From: Phanerochaete sordida
Lineage: Eukaryota > Basidiomycota > Agaricomycetes > Polyporales > Phanerochaetaceae
Direction of reading: 5' to 3'
NCBI GenBank assembly: GCA_019973155.2
Contig: BPQB01000126.1
Coordinates: 1-58,691, forward strand
Length of the DNA stretch: 58,691 nucleotides
Position 1 is the stretch's first letter; every line of letters starts with the position of its first letter. The notes below the pieces were generated by a model. That model saw only the letters and a program-made list of their open reading frames with translations. It did not search any database and was not told where the DNA came from. Positions 1-10,207 of the stretch are shown in pieces. The position numbers and the translations under genes were made by a program.

Positions 1-30
1 AAACAAAAAAAAAAAAAAAAAAAAAAAAAA
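1..30. repeat. Poly-A tract at window start
   Basis: The sequence is three A, one C, then 26 A, joined directly to lectin coding sequence at 31. It may be a retroposition scar, a homopolymer assembly error or the edge of a contig. No element end or target-site duplication can be checked because the left flank is outside the window. Confidence 0.8.
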
Positions 31-332
31 GTGCGTCGCGAACTACAACGGGAACCTCGCCTGCGCGAAGAAGTACGTGCATTCCGCCCTCACGAGTGTG
101 ATATGTGGCTGACAGGCGGGCAGCGGCGGCTTCGCCGGGTCGTGCAACACCGGGACGTGCGACCTCCCCGACGCGGGGCGCACCTTCCGCTGCCGCTGCG
201 GCGGCCCGCAGGGCGACCATTCCACGCAGATGGACCTCGGTGAGTGGCATGCAATTGGGTCGCTTATTCTGAGGTGCTGATCATGTGCTAGGCTCGTGTC
301 TCGTCAACGACCACGGAAAGCTGCACTGCTAG
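31..332 (+). CDS. Cyanovirin-N homology (CVNH) lectin, 3' part
   Basis: This is the C-terminal part of a CVNH-type carbohydrate-binding protein. Exons 31-72, 124-239 and 292-332 join in frame across two GT-AG introns (phase 2, then phase 1). The product contains CVANYNGNLACAKN, GGFAGSCN, a cysteine pair after TFR, then MDLGSCLVNDHGKLHC and a TAG stop. That is the end of one CVNH repeat followed by a second repeat ending in the usual N-G-x-L form. Fungal CVNH proteins bind glycans and are often small and cysteine-rich; ligand and location are not visible here. The 5' end is missing: the reading frame runs back into a poly-A tract at positions 5-30, which cannot be normal coding sequence, so the gene is cut by the contig edge, an assembly artefact or an insertion. 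Family assignment is fairly sure; whether the gene is functional is unknown. Confidence 0.7.
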
Positions 333-929
333 ACATCCAGCGTTCGGAGTATCAGGGACATGCGCGGTTTTGTACGGGTTTCCTCTGTGATAATGCGATG
401 GGTTTTTGATGCAAACATGCCGAACGAGTGCTTGGCTCGGCTGCTCGACCAGAACAGTCTACATCTCTGGTGACTCTATGTGAGACTCTACGGTATTCAC
501 ACTTCAGAAACAGCGCCGGTCTCTTCCATCCGGACTCCCAGTCATCCGGAGTCCGCGGCGCTAGCAGGGTACACAATGATGGCGTCGAATGCGTCAGGGT
601 CATCCACAAGCTGGTCCCTCGAGCCCAATTTCTAAGCTATCTGGTCAATATATGCGCGCAAAAGCGAGCTGTACCACGTACTGCTGCGTCTTCTGGACTG
701 TTCTCAGCCTCTGCTGCACGCACCACGCCAATAGTCGCGCCCGCATGGGACCCATGCGCTCGCGAATTGCCTACGAAATCAATCAGCCTACGCAAAACGC
801 ACAGCTTCACACATATCACACCATCCTTTGCCTTCCGTCTGCGTGTCCCCTTCACGGTTGTGAACCCATCTTGTATGGTGACCGCAGACGCGCGCGAGTC
901 TGCGCTGCGGTGCTTCTTGTGGTCGTAGA
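333..929. other. No gene seen; downstream of lectin
   Basis: Only short overlapping open frames on both strands, without family motifs or a consistent splice pattern. I see no RNA gene or clear repeat here. Confidence 0.5.
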
Positions 930-1011
930 AGGCGCTGCGTGAGACAGGGCGCAGCTCGCCGCCGCAGAAGCGGTGGCAGTCGCAGGTGTAGACGGACTTG
1001 CGGGCGGACAT
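930..1011 (-). pseudogene. N-terminal scrap of a transposon-associated zinc-finger-like protein
   Basis: Reading the minus strand from the ATG at 1011 gives MSARKSVYTCDC, then HRFCGG and SRSAFYDHKKHR. The C-x-C...H-x-x-C spacing followed by an SRSxFYxH motif resembles the N-terminus of proteins linked to CACTA/KDZ-type transposons in agaricomycetes (recognised by eye). The similarity stops near 930, and no transposase catalytic domain or terminal repeat follows. It reads as a truncated relic; family assignment is tentative. Confidence 0.4.
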
Positions 1012-1339
1012 GGGGGCGTGCAAGAAAACAGCTCGCTTGCTGGCTGCGTCACGGCCAGACGACCTCGCGAAGGTGCCACAATTGGAAGCGCCGAGAATGC
1101 AACAGGCTGCACCGTGCTGAGGTGGATGACTCGCGCTGCCTCCGGATGCAACAGACGAAAGCCGTTTCGCACGGGAATTTGCCGCCTGTCAGTCCACGTC
1201 AGCCTCATGAAAGGCGTGCAAGGTTTTGCTGTATGTACGATGTCCATGCAATGGGCGTATCGAAGGGCAAACAGAAGTCGGGACTAGGCAGCAGATGGTT
1301 GGCGCAGCGGCGCCGGCATGCTGTCCTTAACGTCCACCA

Positions 1340-1800
1340 TCGGCCCTCCAGAACACCCCTCGGCACCCTGCTGCTCCGCCTGAGACGAGCGAAATCCTGG
1401 GCGAGGCCGTCCTGAAGTGGTCATGTCAACTTCGGGACGCAGGAGAGGCGCGAGACCATCACACGTACGCGACTCACCAGCGACCTGCATATATGCGCGA
1501 TGCTTCTCCTTTTACCGGTGTCCGACTCGCACATGGGACGCTGCGCGCCCGCGCCCCACGGCTAGGCCTATCCTGCATTCAAGTCAGCCACGAGCCTCGG
1601 GCGCACAATCCCTCGGCCGACGCACCCCAGCAGTCTCCGCACGGAGCACACGCATGCTGCAGACCGTGATCTCGAGCTCCGTGCGGGCGACGTCGCTCAC
1701 ACAGAGGGCACCGCCGCGGCCGACGAGCGTGCTGAGCGGCTCAAGCAAGGTGTGTTTCGCGTGCAGACTTTCGTGGACGTGCGCGACAACGAAGGGGAGA
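1340..1800 (-). pseudogene. Decayed 3' fragment of a sphingomyelinase-like gene
   Basis: This block matches the 3' end and downstream flank of the sphingomyelinase gene at 6597-7050. Shared non-coding landmarks include GGCACCCTGCTGCTCC, TGAGACGAGCGAA and an ATATGCGCGAT motif in the same order. Within about 1640-1750 the minus strand still reads like the last exon (FSTLVGRGGAL...CSMR here against FNTFISRGADV...CDMR in the intact gene). No catalytic portion is left, so it is a dead duplicate that shows past segmental duplication. Confidence 0.55.
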
Positions 1801-2476
1801 GCGGCGCGGTGGCAGGTAGCGGCGGAGCACGGAGGGTACGCGGCCCGCGGACGGTCGCCACCACGCTACGACGGGCCAGGATGGCGGACGTCGCATGCTG
1901 CGTTGATGTTCAAAGTCGATTTGTCTCGATGAGGCATAATTGATAGGGATGTGCGCCTGATAGTAGTAGCCTCCTGCGTAGCGTGAGCCGTGAGGCAATA
2001 TACCGAGTCGTGTGTAACGCACCTGCCGCCATGGCGCGGTTTACGACACAGCAGGAGCAGACCCAGGATGCATACAACTAGACACAATCTCGCGCGCACA
2101 CCCGCCCCGGGCTTCGTCATGTTCCCGAAGCTGTCGTAGAATACATGCTGCGTCCGACGCGCGTCGCGGAGCACTTGGGAACTGGCGTTCAGCAAACACC
2201 GCTGCGAAGATTTCGAAATCAGCATTTGGGGGTATGGATTGCACAGAATCAAGCTCACCACTTATGTCGCCCTGTCGCAACGTTGATATGCTGCCGCGGC
2301 CCTTGTGGCTCGGAACGGCTCAGGTCGAAGGCCAGCGTGCCGAAATGACGACTTCGTCAGAATGGTTGCGCGCGACGATAGTCCAGTCGCGCTCAGTGGT
2401 GCGCTTTCACGCATTAGATCCGGAGGGTTACGTATATGTCGCCAAATTCCAGGTTATTGTTAGAGTAGCAGGCGAG
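1801..2476. other. No gene seen
   Basis: Short unsupported frames only. The last ~60 bases before 2482 resemble the 5' flanks of the gene G copies near 26.6 kb and 57.9 kb, so the duplication begins upstream of the G0 start codon. Confidence 0.4.
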
Positions 2477-2481
2477 TGAAG

Positions 2482-3200
2482 ATGGCGGCGAGATGGACGA
2501 ACGGCAGCGCAGGCAGTAGTCTTGATTCTAACAGGGGGGGTCGTGGTGAGGTCTCTCGGAGTTTGAATTTCCCTGCGGGGGCCGGCTGCTGTCTGCGCTG
2601 CCGCCCTTCGCTGGCGCCTATGTGTATGACTGGATGTTGAGCGTGAGGATCGCTTGGAACGCGCATTATCAGGTTATAAATGTGCTTTGCAGCCTCAGTA
2701 GTCATTCAACTGTGTCATTAATGGCTAAGACTCCTTTTTATTGGCCCTGTGCTGCCTGTCAGCGACAACTCGCGCGTTTACGCGGTCATCATATCTCACA
2801 AGCCCAGCAGTGGGCTCTGTACAGCATCATAAATCCTCAAAATACTATGGAGCGCCGCATTGACCCACTCAATACTTTTGAAGGCATCAAAATGTTCTCC
2901 AAGCTCTACTGACGTGCAGCGCGGAGGTCAAACCCATCGAAAGTTGTCGCATTCGGGTTCTGCCGAACGGATTGAAACTCCGAGAGACCTCACCACGACC
3001 CCCAACGTTTAATTCCAGCCTCTATATGGAAGAACGACGGTACCGCCTCTTCTGAAATTTAAGAGGCTGGCATGCGAGCCTACGCAGGCAGAGCCGGCGG
3101 CTCAAAGCGCGCTCGGAGCTTTATTTGGTAAGCAGGGCGCATCAATTGAGGAGCGCCCGGACACCCGACGCTGCAGCACGTCGGGCGTGCTCTTGGCCGG
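2482..3200 (+). pseudogene. Gene G copy 0, interrupted by an insertion
   Basis: The frame opens at ATG 2482 with WTNGSAG, matching gene G copies at 26558 (minus) and 57922 (plus), which begin with WTNGSGS and WTNGNAS. After about 34 bases it is broken by the 566 bp insertion described separately. It resumes near 3094 with CTCAAAGCGC, AGGGCGCATCAA and ACACCCGACGCTG, all shared with the other two copies in the same order. The product is not recognised. The insertion and later frame changes make this copy non-functional. Confidence 0.5.
2517..3082. mobile_element. 566 bp MITE-like insertion with 9 bp target-site repeat
   Basis: Comparison with the two uninterrupted gene G copies places an insertion here. 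The 9-mer CGCAGGCAG lies immediately before it (2508-2516) and again immediately after it (3083-3091), as expected of a target-site duplication. Inside is a near-perfect inverted repeat of about 31 bp, at 2536-2568 and 2972-3003, starting GGGGGTCGTGGTGAGG. These arms are not at the outer ends (18 and 79 bp inside), so the element may be nested or the boundaries slightly off. A 96-codon open frame (2622-2912) shows no transposase motif. A 9 bp target repeat would fit Mutator-like elements, but that is only inference. Confidence 0.55.
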
Positions 3201-4118
3201 ACCTACTCATGTGTTCGACCTCGTATTTATTCCTTGAGTTAGCTGCTATGACCGCGGTGTGCTCGTGGTGCACCACAAGTGAAAGGCACGCCCTGACTGG
3301 GCCACCTCGAGAACGTGAGTTTACCGTAAGGGTTTTCACATCGAGAACACACGGTACGCAGCGCGTGGAAGGGACCTCCGGCGGCCTGCTGTCGCTACCG
3401 AGGCAGCAATTTATCTCACACTTGATTTTTTTTGCCAGCCTACCAGGCTGCTACTATTTTCGTGGCGCGTGGGGTATCTAGCAAGGCGACAGATTTCATG
3501 AAGCTCCGCCGCGCGCCGACAAACTTGCGCAGCTCCGGCACATGTTCCCCCGAATCAAGCAGAATGACAGCACCATATGCCGGTGACACACCCTTTTGAG
3601 CAAGTCTGGCAGTGGAACCTGACCATCTACAGTGCCTTGGCCGGCTGCTTAGTCCCTCCCGCAGGCGGCCGGTATTCCTGAGGATCACCTCTGCCGAACA
3701 TCCCTGCGAAGACGTACAGAAATCGATCAAGAAGTGACTCATGTGTGCTGCAGCGGTGTTCAATCTTGGTACCACTCTGACAGATTGACATGCGGCAGAC
3801 CTCTAACGATGTTGGCATCACTAAGAATGTGACAGTACTCCGAATGCTCTCAAACTCAAAGTTCTTAGGTGTGTACACCGGCCTCCTATGTAATCCCTTC
3901 TATGTTATAATGTTAATGGTCATCTGTCTAGAAATGCTTCCGGAGGCGAAGAATCCCGCGGCGCGCGAAATGCTTTCCCGACGAGGATGAGCGGCCCTCC
4001 GGTGAGGTCACACATTCTCAGAAGCGTCTAATGTTTCCCAACACCCTTGATACTGCAGCTTATAAAATTTGTCGAAGTCAGTGCGATGCCGGAAAGGACC
4101 GCCCATCTCCTCCCCTAG
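3201..4118. other. No confident gene; weak minus-strand frame 3440-3775
   Basis: A 111-codon minus-strand frame contains a protein-like stretch (AYGAVILLDSGEHVPELRKF), but no start context, splice partner or recognisable family. It may be a gene scrap. The rest of the interval shows nothing I can support. Confidence 0.3.
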
Positions 4119-4392
4119 ATGTTCGCGGATGTGTTGCTGCTCCCACAGTATGTGGCGCTCGCTCTAGCATTGGGCATAGCGCATCTCGTTCTGCCGTTTA
4201 TATTGATGGTACGTAGTAGGTTCGTCGCCCAGTATCTTCTCATCTACGAACCTCATCTAGGAGCTTGAGCTTACCTCCAGCCAACCAGAGGAATTGTATG
4301 CGCTCGTTGGACACGCGTTCCTGCTCTGCAACATCCTCATTCTCTCTGCTAATACATTGAGTGGTAATAGGCTGTTAGATGCGCCCGTGTAA
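4119..4392 (+). CDS. Small spliced membrane protein, hypothetical
   Basis: Exon 1 starts at ATG 4119 (MFADVLLLPQYVALALALG, then IAHLVLPFILM), a near-complete hydrophobic helix. A GT donor near 4214 and an acceptor around 4288 join it to a second hydrophobic exon reading EELYALVGHAFLLCNILIL and ending in a TAA at 4390-4392. The mature protein would be about 70 residues with two membrane segments. The exact splice junction is inferred to keep frame and another choice is possible. I do not recognise the family. The gene lies 65 bp upstream of DUF6533 gene A on the same strand and may be an independent small gene. Confidence 0.4.
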
Positions 4393-4457
4393 GTTTAGAA
4401 TGAGTCTATATAAGCTGAGATATGGAAGGATTCCCAGTCCCAGGGCTGCCCGGTACA

Positions 4458-6149
4458 ATGTCTGTGCCGTCCTTTCTCGCCCTTGAGCACCACCAGATTT
4501 TTGCGGTGCGTCTATACTGTCTGGTTCCTCGTCAACACTTCCTTACCATGTATACAGTACGTTAATGGTGCGCTGATTCGCTCAATGGGTCTCGGGGTCT
4601 GCTGGCTCATGATATGTTCAGCTGGCTCTGTGGCGCTACCCGTACGATCATCCTACCCCACACGTCTCTCCAAGTTTATACATGCTCATAGTCAATGCTC
4701 TCTTCTATAGGTCTATGACTACATCTTGACATTCGACAGAGAGATAGAGTTGGTATGGGCTGCAGACTGGAACCTTACCAAGCTTCTATTTTTTATCGCT
4801 CGCTACTCCGTCTTTGCAGATGTCACCCTGGCACTGTATCGTATGTGCATCTCCTCGCGCTCTCGATAAACCTCTGACGCACCTTTACAGATAGAATGGG
4901 CTATATCATATCGGATGGTATATGTACGACGACATATCAGGCTACAGCATGTAAGCTGCGACGGATTAATGTCTTCAGTCCTCATACCTTCCACCTAGGG
5001 TTGCTCTTGTGGGGGATTGCTGTAGCCGAATGTGAGCCAGTCTTTTGACACCCGATGAATCTCGTTCCTGATTCAGACACAGTGATCCTCATCGTACGCA
5101 CCTGGGCAATATGGAGTAGGGATAAACGGGTCGGATTGGGCCTGCTTGGGGCTCTCGCCGTCATCTGGGCCGTCAGCTCATTCTGTCTCAACTGGTATCT
5201 CAGTGGAGTTACAGGTATGTTTCAACCTCCTATACCGTTGTCCCTGTATCCAGGCTGAACGTCGACAGTAAAATCTATGGTCACCATTGCTCCGCCTCTG
5301 ACCGGATGCCTGATCACCGGAGGAAACGACGTGTTGTTGGCCTTCTTCGTCCTGCTCATGGGTTTTGAATCCGGTGGGTATCTTTCACGCGCATTAAATA
5401 ACAACGGTAGAAGCTGATCTTCGCTGAAAAGCCGTGCTCGGGCTCACAGCAGCGAAGATGGCGCAAATGTTGATCAATTTGAGATCTATAGCTCGTGGGA
5501 CGGCTCCACCCGTTGTACGCTCGCTGTATCGAGATGGTCAGTCATACATAGCGCTCGCACTTCAGGCTAGACATCTCATGCGCACCCTGTTCTTTAGGAA
5601 TTTTGTTCTATGTCTACCTCTTCGGTGAAGCGCTTCGACCCATGATATATTCAGCCTTCTTGGAGTGGCTGACCTTTTCCATTTAGCGGTAGCTGCTGCG
5701 AACCTCGTCGTACTGCTGGTCGTATCCGTGAGTAGCAGGCACGTGAATAGCAAGGAGTCGCAGACTGACTCTCCTACGCCAGCGCGATTTCGCAGATCTT
5801 CTTGTGACGTGGGTGTTTTGGAACTGGGCGAGGAAGTCGTGTCACTGATGCCTTGCACAGACCTCAACGCGTGTTACATTCACTACTTTCCGCACGCCTA
5901 CTCCTGAACCTACGCGAAGCGTCCATGCGCTCGGTCCGAGTCGGAAGCGATTCCATCCTTACTGGGGAGCCGCAGACGAGCGACGTAGAGCAGAGCGGGA
6001 TCCGCATGACTGCCGCGAATTGGAGTCGGTGTGCTGCGCTCTTGAGCGTCGACGATGGCGCATGGGTAGACGGGGGCGGCGCTGCGTGCCACCAGCCGGA
6101 TGGACGCGACGATGATAGCCAAGGACATGCCCACGAGTGCAATGTGTAG
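4458..6149 (+). CDS. DUF6533 multi-pass membrane protein, gene A
   Basis: Thirteen exons total 1026 coding bases (341 aa) with no stop. Exons are 4458-4505, 4558-4567, 4622-4641, 4711-4840, 4891-4950, 4999-5031, 5083-5214, 5269-5373, 5432-5536, 5598-5624, 5687-5727, 5783-5808 and 5861-6149. The second exon is only 10 bases and the third 20, as in paralogues B and C. The N-terminal DUF6533 signature is VYDYILTFDREIELVW followed by KLLFFIARYSVFAD. Later membrane segments include LLLWGIAVAE, VRTWAIW and VLLAFFVLLMGFE. The domain marks basidiomycete seven-helix-like proteins of unknown role. The C-terminal tail is about 70 residues, hydrophilic and unrelated to those of B and C. Relative to B, the intron after the VLGLTAAK helix is absent, as in C. 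Confidence 0.85.
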
Positions 6150-6596
6150 TGTATGTCTGCTTGAAATATATCCTCGAGGCATTCAAAGATGGCAACTCTC
6201 GTGGACGGCGCCATGAATCAGCCGCAGAGCCGTTCCGTACCGCATCTCATTCACCAGCCTATGACTCCCTTTGATCATGCCTCGCCACATCTCCGCACTC
6301 GTCGCCCTCAGCAGCCGCGGTCACTTTGTTCGACGTGTCGGCGGACCATCACAGCGCGGCATGATCGAGTGCGGTACTCCTCCCGACATTCTGTACGCAG
6401 AGTTACGGCGGCACCACTAGTGAATGCTTTATAATCCTATTCCAACCTGTGCCCCCAGAACGGTCGGAACTCCGCCTGGCGCTGTTTGGGAGTCAGTCCT
6501 CTCGAGCCTGGGAAAGAGGACCATCGAGCGAGGAATGAGCATCAACCTTCCACATAGGTATTTCGGCGACCTAATGCAATGTAGCTATCGTCAGTC
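6150..6596. other. Intergenic, convergent 3' ends
   Basis: Lies between the stop of DUF6533 gene A and the shared downstream flank of the sphingomyelinase. Short frames only; no recognisable element. Confidence 0.4.
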
Positions 6597-6839
6597 CTCC
6601 AGTACGCTCCGCGGCACCCTGCTGCTCCTTCTGAGACGAGCGAAGTCCTGTGTCAGATCGTCCTGAGGATATATCTTCAGCTTGACTGCACAGGACAAGC
6701 GATAGAAGCCTACACGTACGCGATTCACCAAGGACCTAAATATATGCGCGATACTTCTCCCCTCGCAAGCATCCGACTCAGCCATACGTCCCTGCGCGCG
6801 CTCATCCCGCTTAAGACTGATCCCAAGACTGGGCCCATC
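6597..6839. repeat. Duplicated downstream flank, paired with 1340-1610
   Basis: Non-coding sequence just past the sphingomyelinase stop shares ordered blocks with 1340-1610, such as GGCACCCTGCTGCTCC, GAGACGAGCGAA, ACGTACGCGA and TATATGCGCGAT. Retention of flank similarity shows that the relic at 1340-1800 arose by DNA-level duplication rather than through an RNA copy. Confidence 0.6.
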
Positions 6840-9322
6840 CTACACCCAAATCAGCCCCCGGCACACAAACACACCCCTCCCCAGCCGACTCACGCAGTTA
6901 TTCTCCGCGCGAAGCGCGCGCATGTCGCAGATCGTGCTCGCCTTGCAGGCGGCGTCGCACGCGCCGACGTCGGCGCCGCGGCTGATGAAGGTGTTGAACT
7001 GCTGGAACGCGGTGTCGTTCGTCTCGAAGGCCTCTGTGAGCCGGTGCCAGAAGGCGGGGTCGAGCGGCGCGTTGGCGGCGAGTGGCGGTGAGGTGACGGG
7101 ACCGTACGTCGCGCGCGCGCTGTAGTAGAACTCCCATTGGGGTGTGTGCGATTGGAAGTTGGGTGTCGAAATGTTTGCTGGGAACGAGGAGCGTGAGTTG
7201 CTAGAGGGAGGGTTCGAGGGAAGAGAGGCATACTGATGTACACCTTCGCATCCATGATTTCGAACGTGTCGGGATCGATGTCGTAGATCTTGAACGCAGG
7301 ATTACCACCTACGATGTATGATAGATCAGCAAGAGTGAGAGCGGAACGAACAAGTAGAGGACGTACTTGTGGGCGTCAGCGCGGGAGCGACGATGGCGAT
7401 GCTGGTCGCTGTGTCCGCGGTCTGGTCGTTAAAGTCCGAGTAGGCGATCTCGAATTGGTCCTGCATCCAATATCGTCAGCTCGTCGTCACGTAACAACGG
7501 AGAAGGACTGACCTTGTGACTATGTCCGAAGAACTGGGCCGCGATCGTGTTTTTGTACCTTTGGGTGATCTGGTCATAATAGTTCGACTGTGGATCCGCA
7601 CCAGTCAGATATGTGAAGGCCCAGAAAATGCTATAGAACCAGACGGACCTGATCGTTTAACGTATCTTCCTTGCCCAGGGGGATATGTCCAATGATGAAG
7701 GCCCGCTGGTCCGCGTCTTCGGCAGCTTGGAGTTCTTGAACCATGAACGCTAGCAGACCATTTGGATCGGGCCTGGTGCCGATATGAGCTCGTCCAAAGC
7801 GATAATGAACATACCAAGAACACTTACTGTTGGACCTCGCTATCGTAGACCCAGAAGCTAGTGTCCGACAGGTCAGGCGAGGACCTCCGGAAAGAGCGAA
7901 TTAACTCACTTTTGCTTGTACCAAAACTGCGTGTTCAGCGAGATGATCCTAGAGCACAGCACATTGTCAGCTTCGAACAGACCAGACACAAAGTATATAT
8001 CCACCGCAGTTTCATGCCTGGCACGACGGCAGAAAAGCTTCCCGAGGTGTGCTTCTCCTGCAATGCCGCAGCAGCGCCGATAAGTGGCTACACAGCCCCA
8101 CTTCAACCAGCATGTACAGCCCGAACGCCGCTTTGGACGTACCTCCCATCCAGCGCTCTGCGTGTCGAAGACCCACTGCGTCTCGAGCGGCGTGATTGTG
8201 GTGTCACGCGGGAAGGTGTTGACAGGCGCGGTGTCGTGGTTCCCTGGGATCCAAGAAATGAGCTCAGGCGACGGCAAAGGGGCATGAGGAAGAGAAGCGC
8301 ACCGATTGCGGGGTAGATTGGGCCCTTGAGCTTGGTCACCATATCGAAGTTGAAGGCCGCGAGGTCGAAGGTAACGACACTTTCGGGGCGCATAGACGAG
8401 ATAAGCGAGAACCCAAGAAGTTTGGACCGAGAACGCACGACGCACCTCTTGTTCACCAGCCAGTCCGTATCTAACATCCTATATCGTCAGCCTCCGTCAC
8501 GACCAGAACGGAATCAGACATACGATCAACCACGTCGCCAGTGAACAACGTGAACGCAGCGTGCGGCGCGAACTGCTGGATCGCCTCGTACATCGAGTCG
8601 GCGAGCGTCTCGGGCGCGTCGCAGCGCGCATTGCCGTTGGGGCCCGCAGGCTCTGTCGGTGGTCCGGTCTCGTCGCCGAAGTTCCTGCAGCAGATCGACT
8701 TGGTGCAGTTCGCGTCTGCGCCGACCTGCCTCCCCATTCGCATCAGCATACACCCAACTTCAGAGAGCGAGACGAGCGCATACAGTGTAGAACCGGTCGA
8801 TGTGCACGTCGCTGATGTGCACGACCTGGAACGGCGTCTTGCCCGTCGACTTGAACGTCGTCGGGTGCGCGGGCGCGCGCTTCGGGAACGGCACCGTGAA
8901 CGCGTTCACCGGCGGCGGGTCGCAGAGCCCGAAGACCGCGTCACAGAACTTGGTCGCGGTCTGGCCCGCCGCGGAGATCTGGCGGAGGTCGTGCGCGAGG
9001 ATCGGGCCCGAGGCGCTGACGAGGCCTGCGCAGACGTCTGGATCTTCCAGCTGGCGAGAACGTGAAACTATGATGAGTGGTGGAATGTCAGGGAGAGGGA
9101 GCGCATACATACCTGGAAGTCGTCGCAGATGGATATGAAGGTGTCCACGAACGCGCTGTCGCCGCGGTGCGCGAGGGTCTGCAGCGGGAGCAGCAGCGCG
9201 TGGCACGACGCGCAGTCCGTTGCATCCCGGAGGGCGTTCTCGATGTCACTGAGGAGGTCCCCAGCCGCGCCACGAAGCAGAACGAGCAACGGCGCGATTG
9301 TGAGAACGGTGTTGAGGAGCAT
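6840..9322 (-). CDS. Secreted acid-sphingomyelinase-like phosphodiesterase
   Basis: The gene starts at 9322 with a hydrophobic signal peptide (MLLNTVLTIAPLLVLLRGAA) and a saposin-B-like stretch (DCASCHALLLP...CDDFQ). A calcineurin-type metallophosphoesterase domain follows. Metal-binding motifs appear in order: ISDVHIDRFYT, FTGDVV, a GNHD reconstructed across an exon boundary with APVNTFP after it, and FFGHSHKDQFEI. Between the first two is the cysteine-rich KSICCRNFG segment usual in sphingomyelin phosphodiesterases. About ten short introns break the frame and were placed by splice signals. The enzyme should hydrolyse sphingomyelin or a related phosphodiester outside the cell or in the vacuole; the substrate is inferred from family. 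The last residues (ENNCVSRLG, then a short tail) run to a TAG at 6840-6842. A dead 3' copy lies at 1340-1800. Confidence 0.85.
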
Positions 9323-10207
9323 GTTCGCAGGCGCGCGCCGGCTCTGAGTTCGTGTCCGTGCAGGTCCGTGCTCGAGTCCCTAGATGCGCCCTTCCGTCGC
9401 CTTATATGAGGCTCCCAGCAGCCTGCTAAAGCCTGCAGAGTGTGAGTGTAGAGCCTTTCGAAAGCGACGTGACAACGTCAGGCGCACCTGTATCCACCAC
9501 GTTCATGACGCTGGGCACTTCGGATGGTGCCCGCGGCCCGCGGCATGAGACGACTGGGCTTGTTCAGACGCGCCTACCCACGGTTCGTCACGCTGAGCAC
9601 ATGCCTATATGCTTCCGCGAAGACTGGTGAGCTTCGGAAGCCGAGAACAACAAAGGGTCTTCTGAGGATATGGAATAGAGCGAACGTGCTTGCCTTTAGC
9701 GCTCTCCTGACGACGGCGAGGTATATCGTAGCCTATCAGTAAAGCAGACCGCAAAATACGAGGCAAAGAAAAAGGAACAGAGGTTCTCCCTCAGCAGATG
9801 TACTTGACACTCACATACGCCTTATGAGGCCGCCCTCGAGCTGCGTCCCCTCGTCCGCTACGCTCACGACCCTTCGCTTCTTCACAGCGCGTCATGCTGA
9901 CGTAAGCACCGCGCCACATAGTAGGCTTGCTTCGCCACGGCCAGCAACGGAAGCCGAGATGAATGAGGGGTCTCAATCATCGCCAGTGGCGCAAGCTTGT
10001 TGTCGGGATCAGGAGGAGAAGCGAGCACTGGTCAGAGCTCGCGGACATCGAGGCCGGGTGAAGGCAGTGTTTCAGTGTAGAGTGCGGAGCATCTCGACAT
10101 TCAAATATTCAAGGGGTAAGCAGATGAAATATCGTCCAGTTTGTGGAAATCGCCTGGGTCTGTCGTCGAAGGGAACAACCTCGCATACAGCGAGTTGGGG
10201 GCATTAC
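9323..10207. other. No gene seen; divergent upstream region
   Basis: Contains the sphingomyelinase promoter side and the approach to repeat unit 1. Only short unsupported frames. No tRNA or repeat recognised. Confidence 0.4.

Noticed and set aside
8541..9065. 174-codon plus-strand frame
   Set aside because: Shadow of the sphingomyelinase exons on the minus strand.
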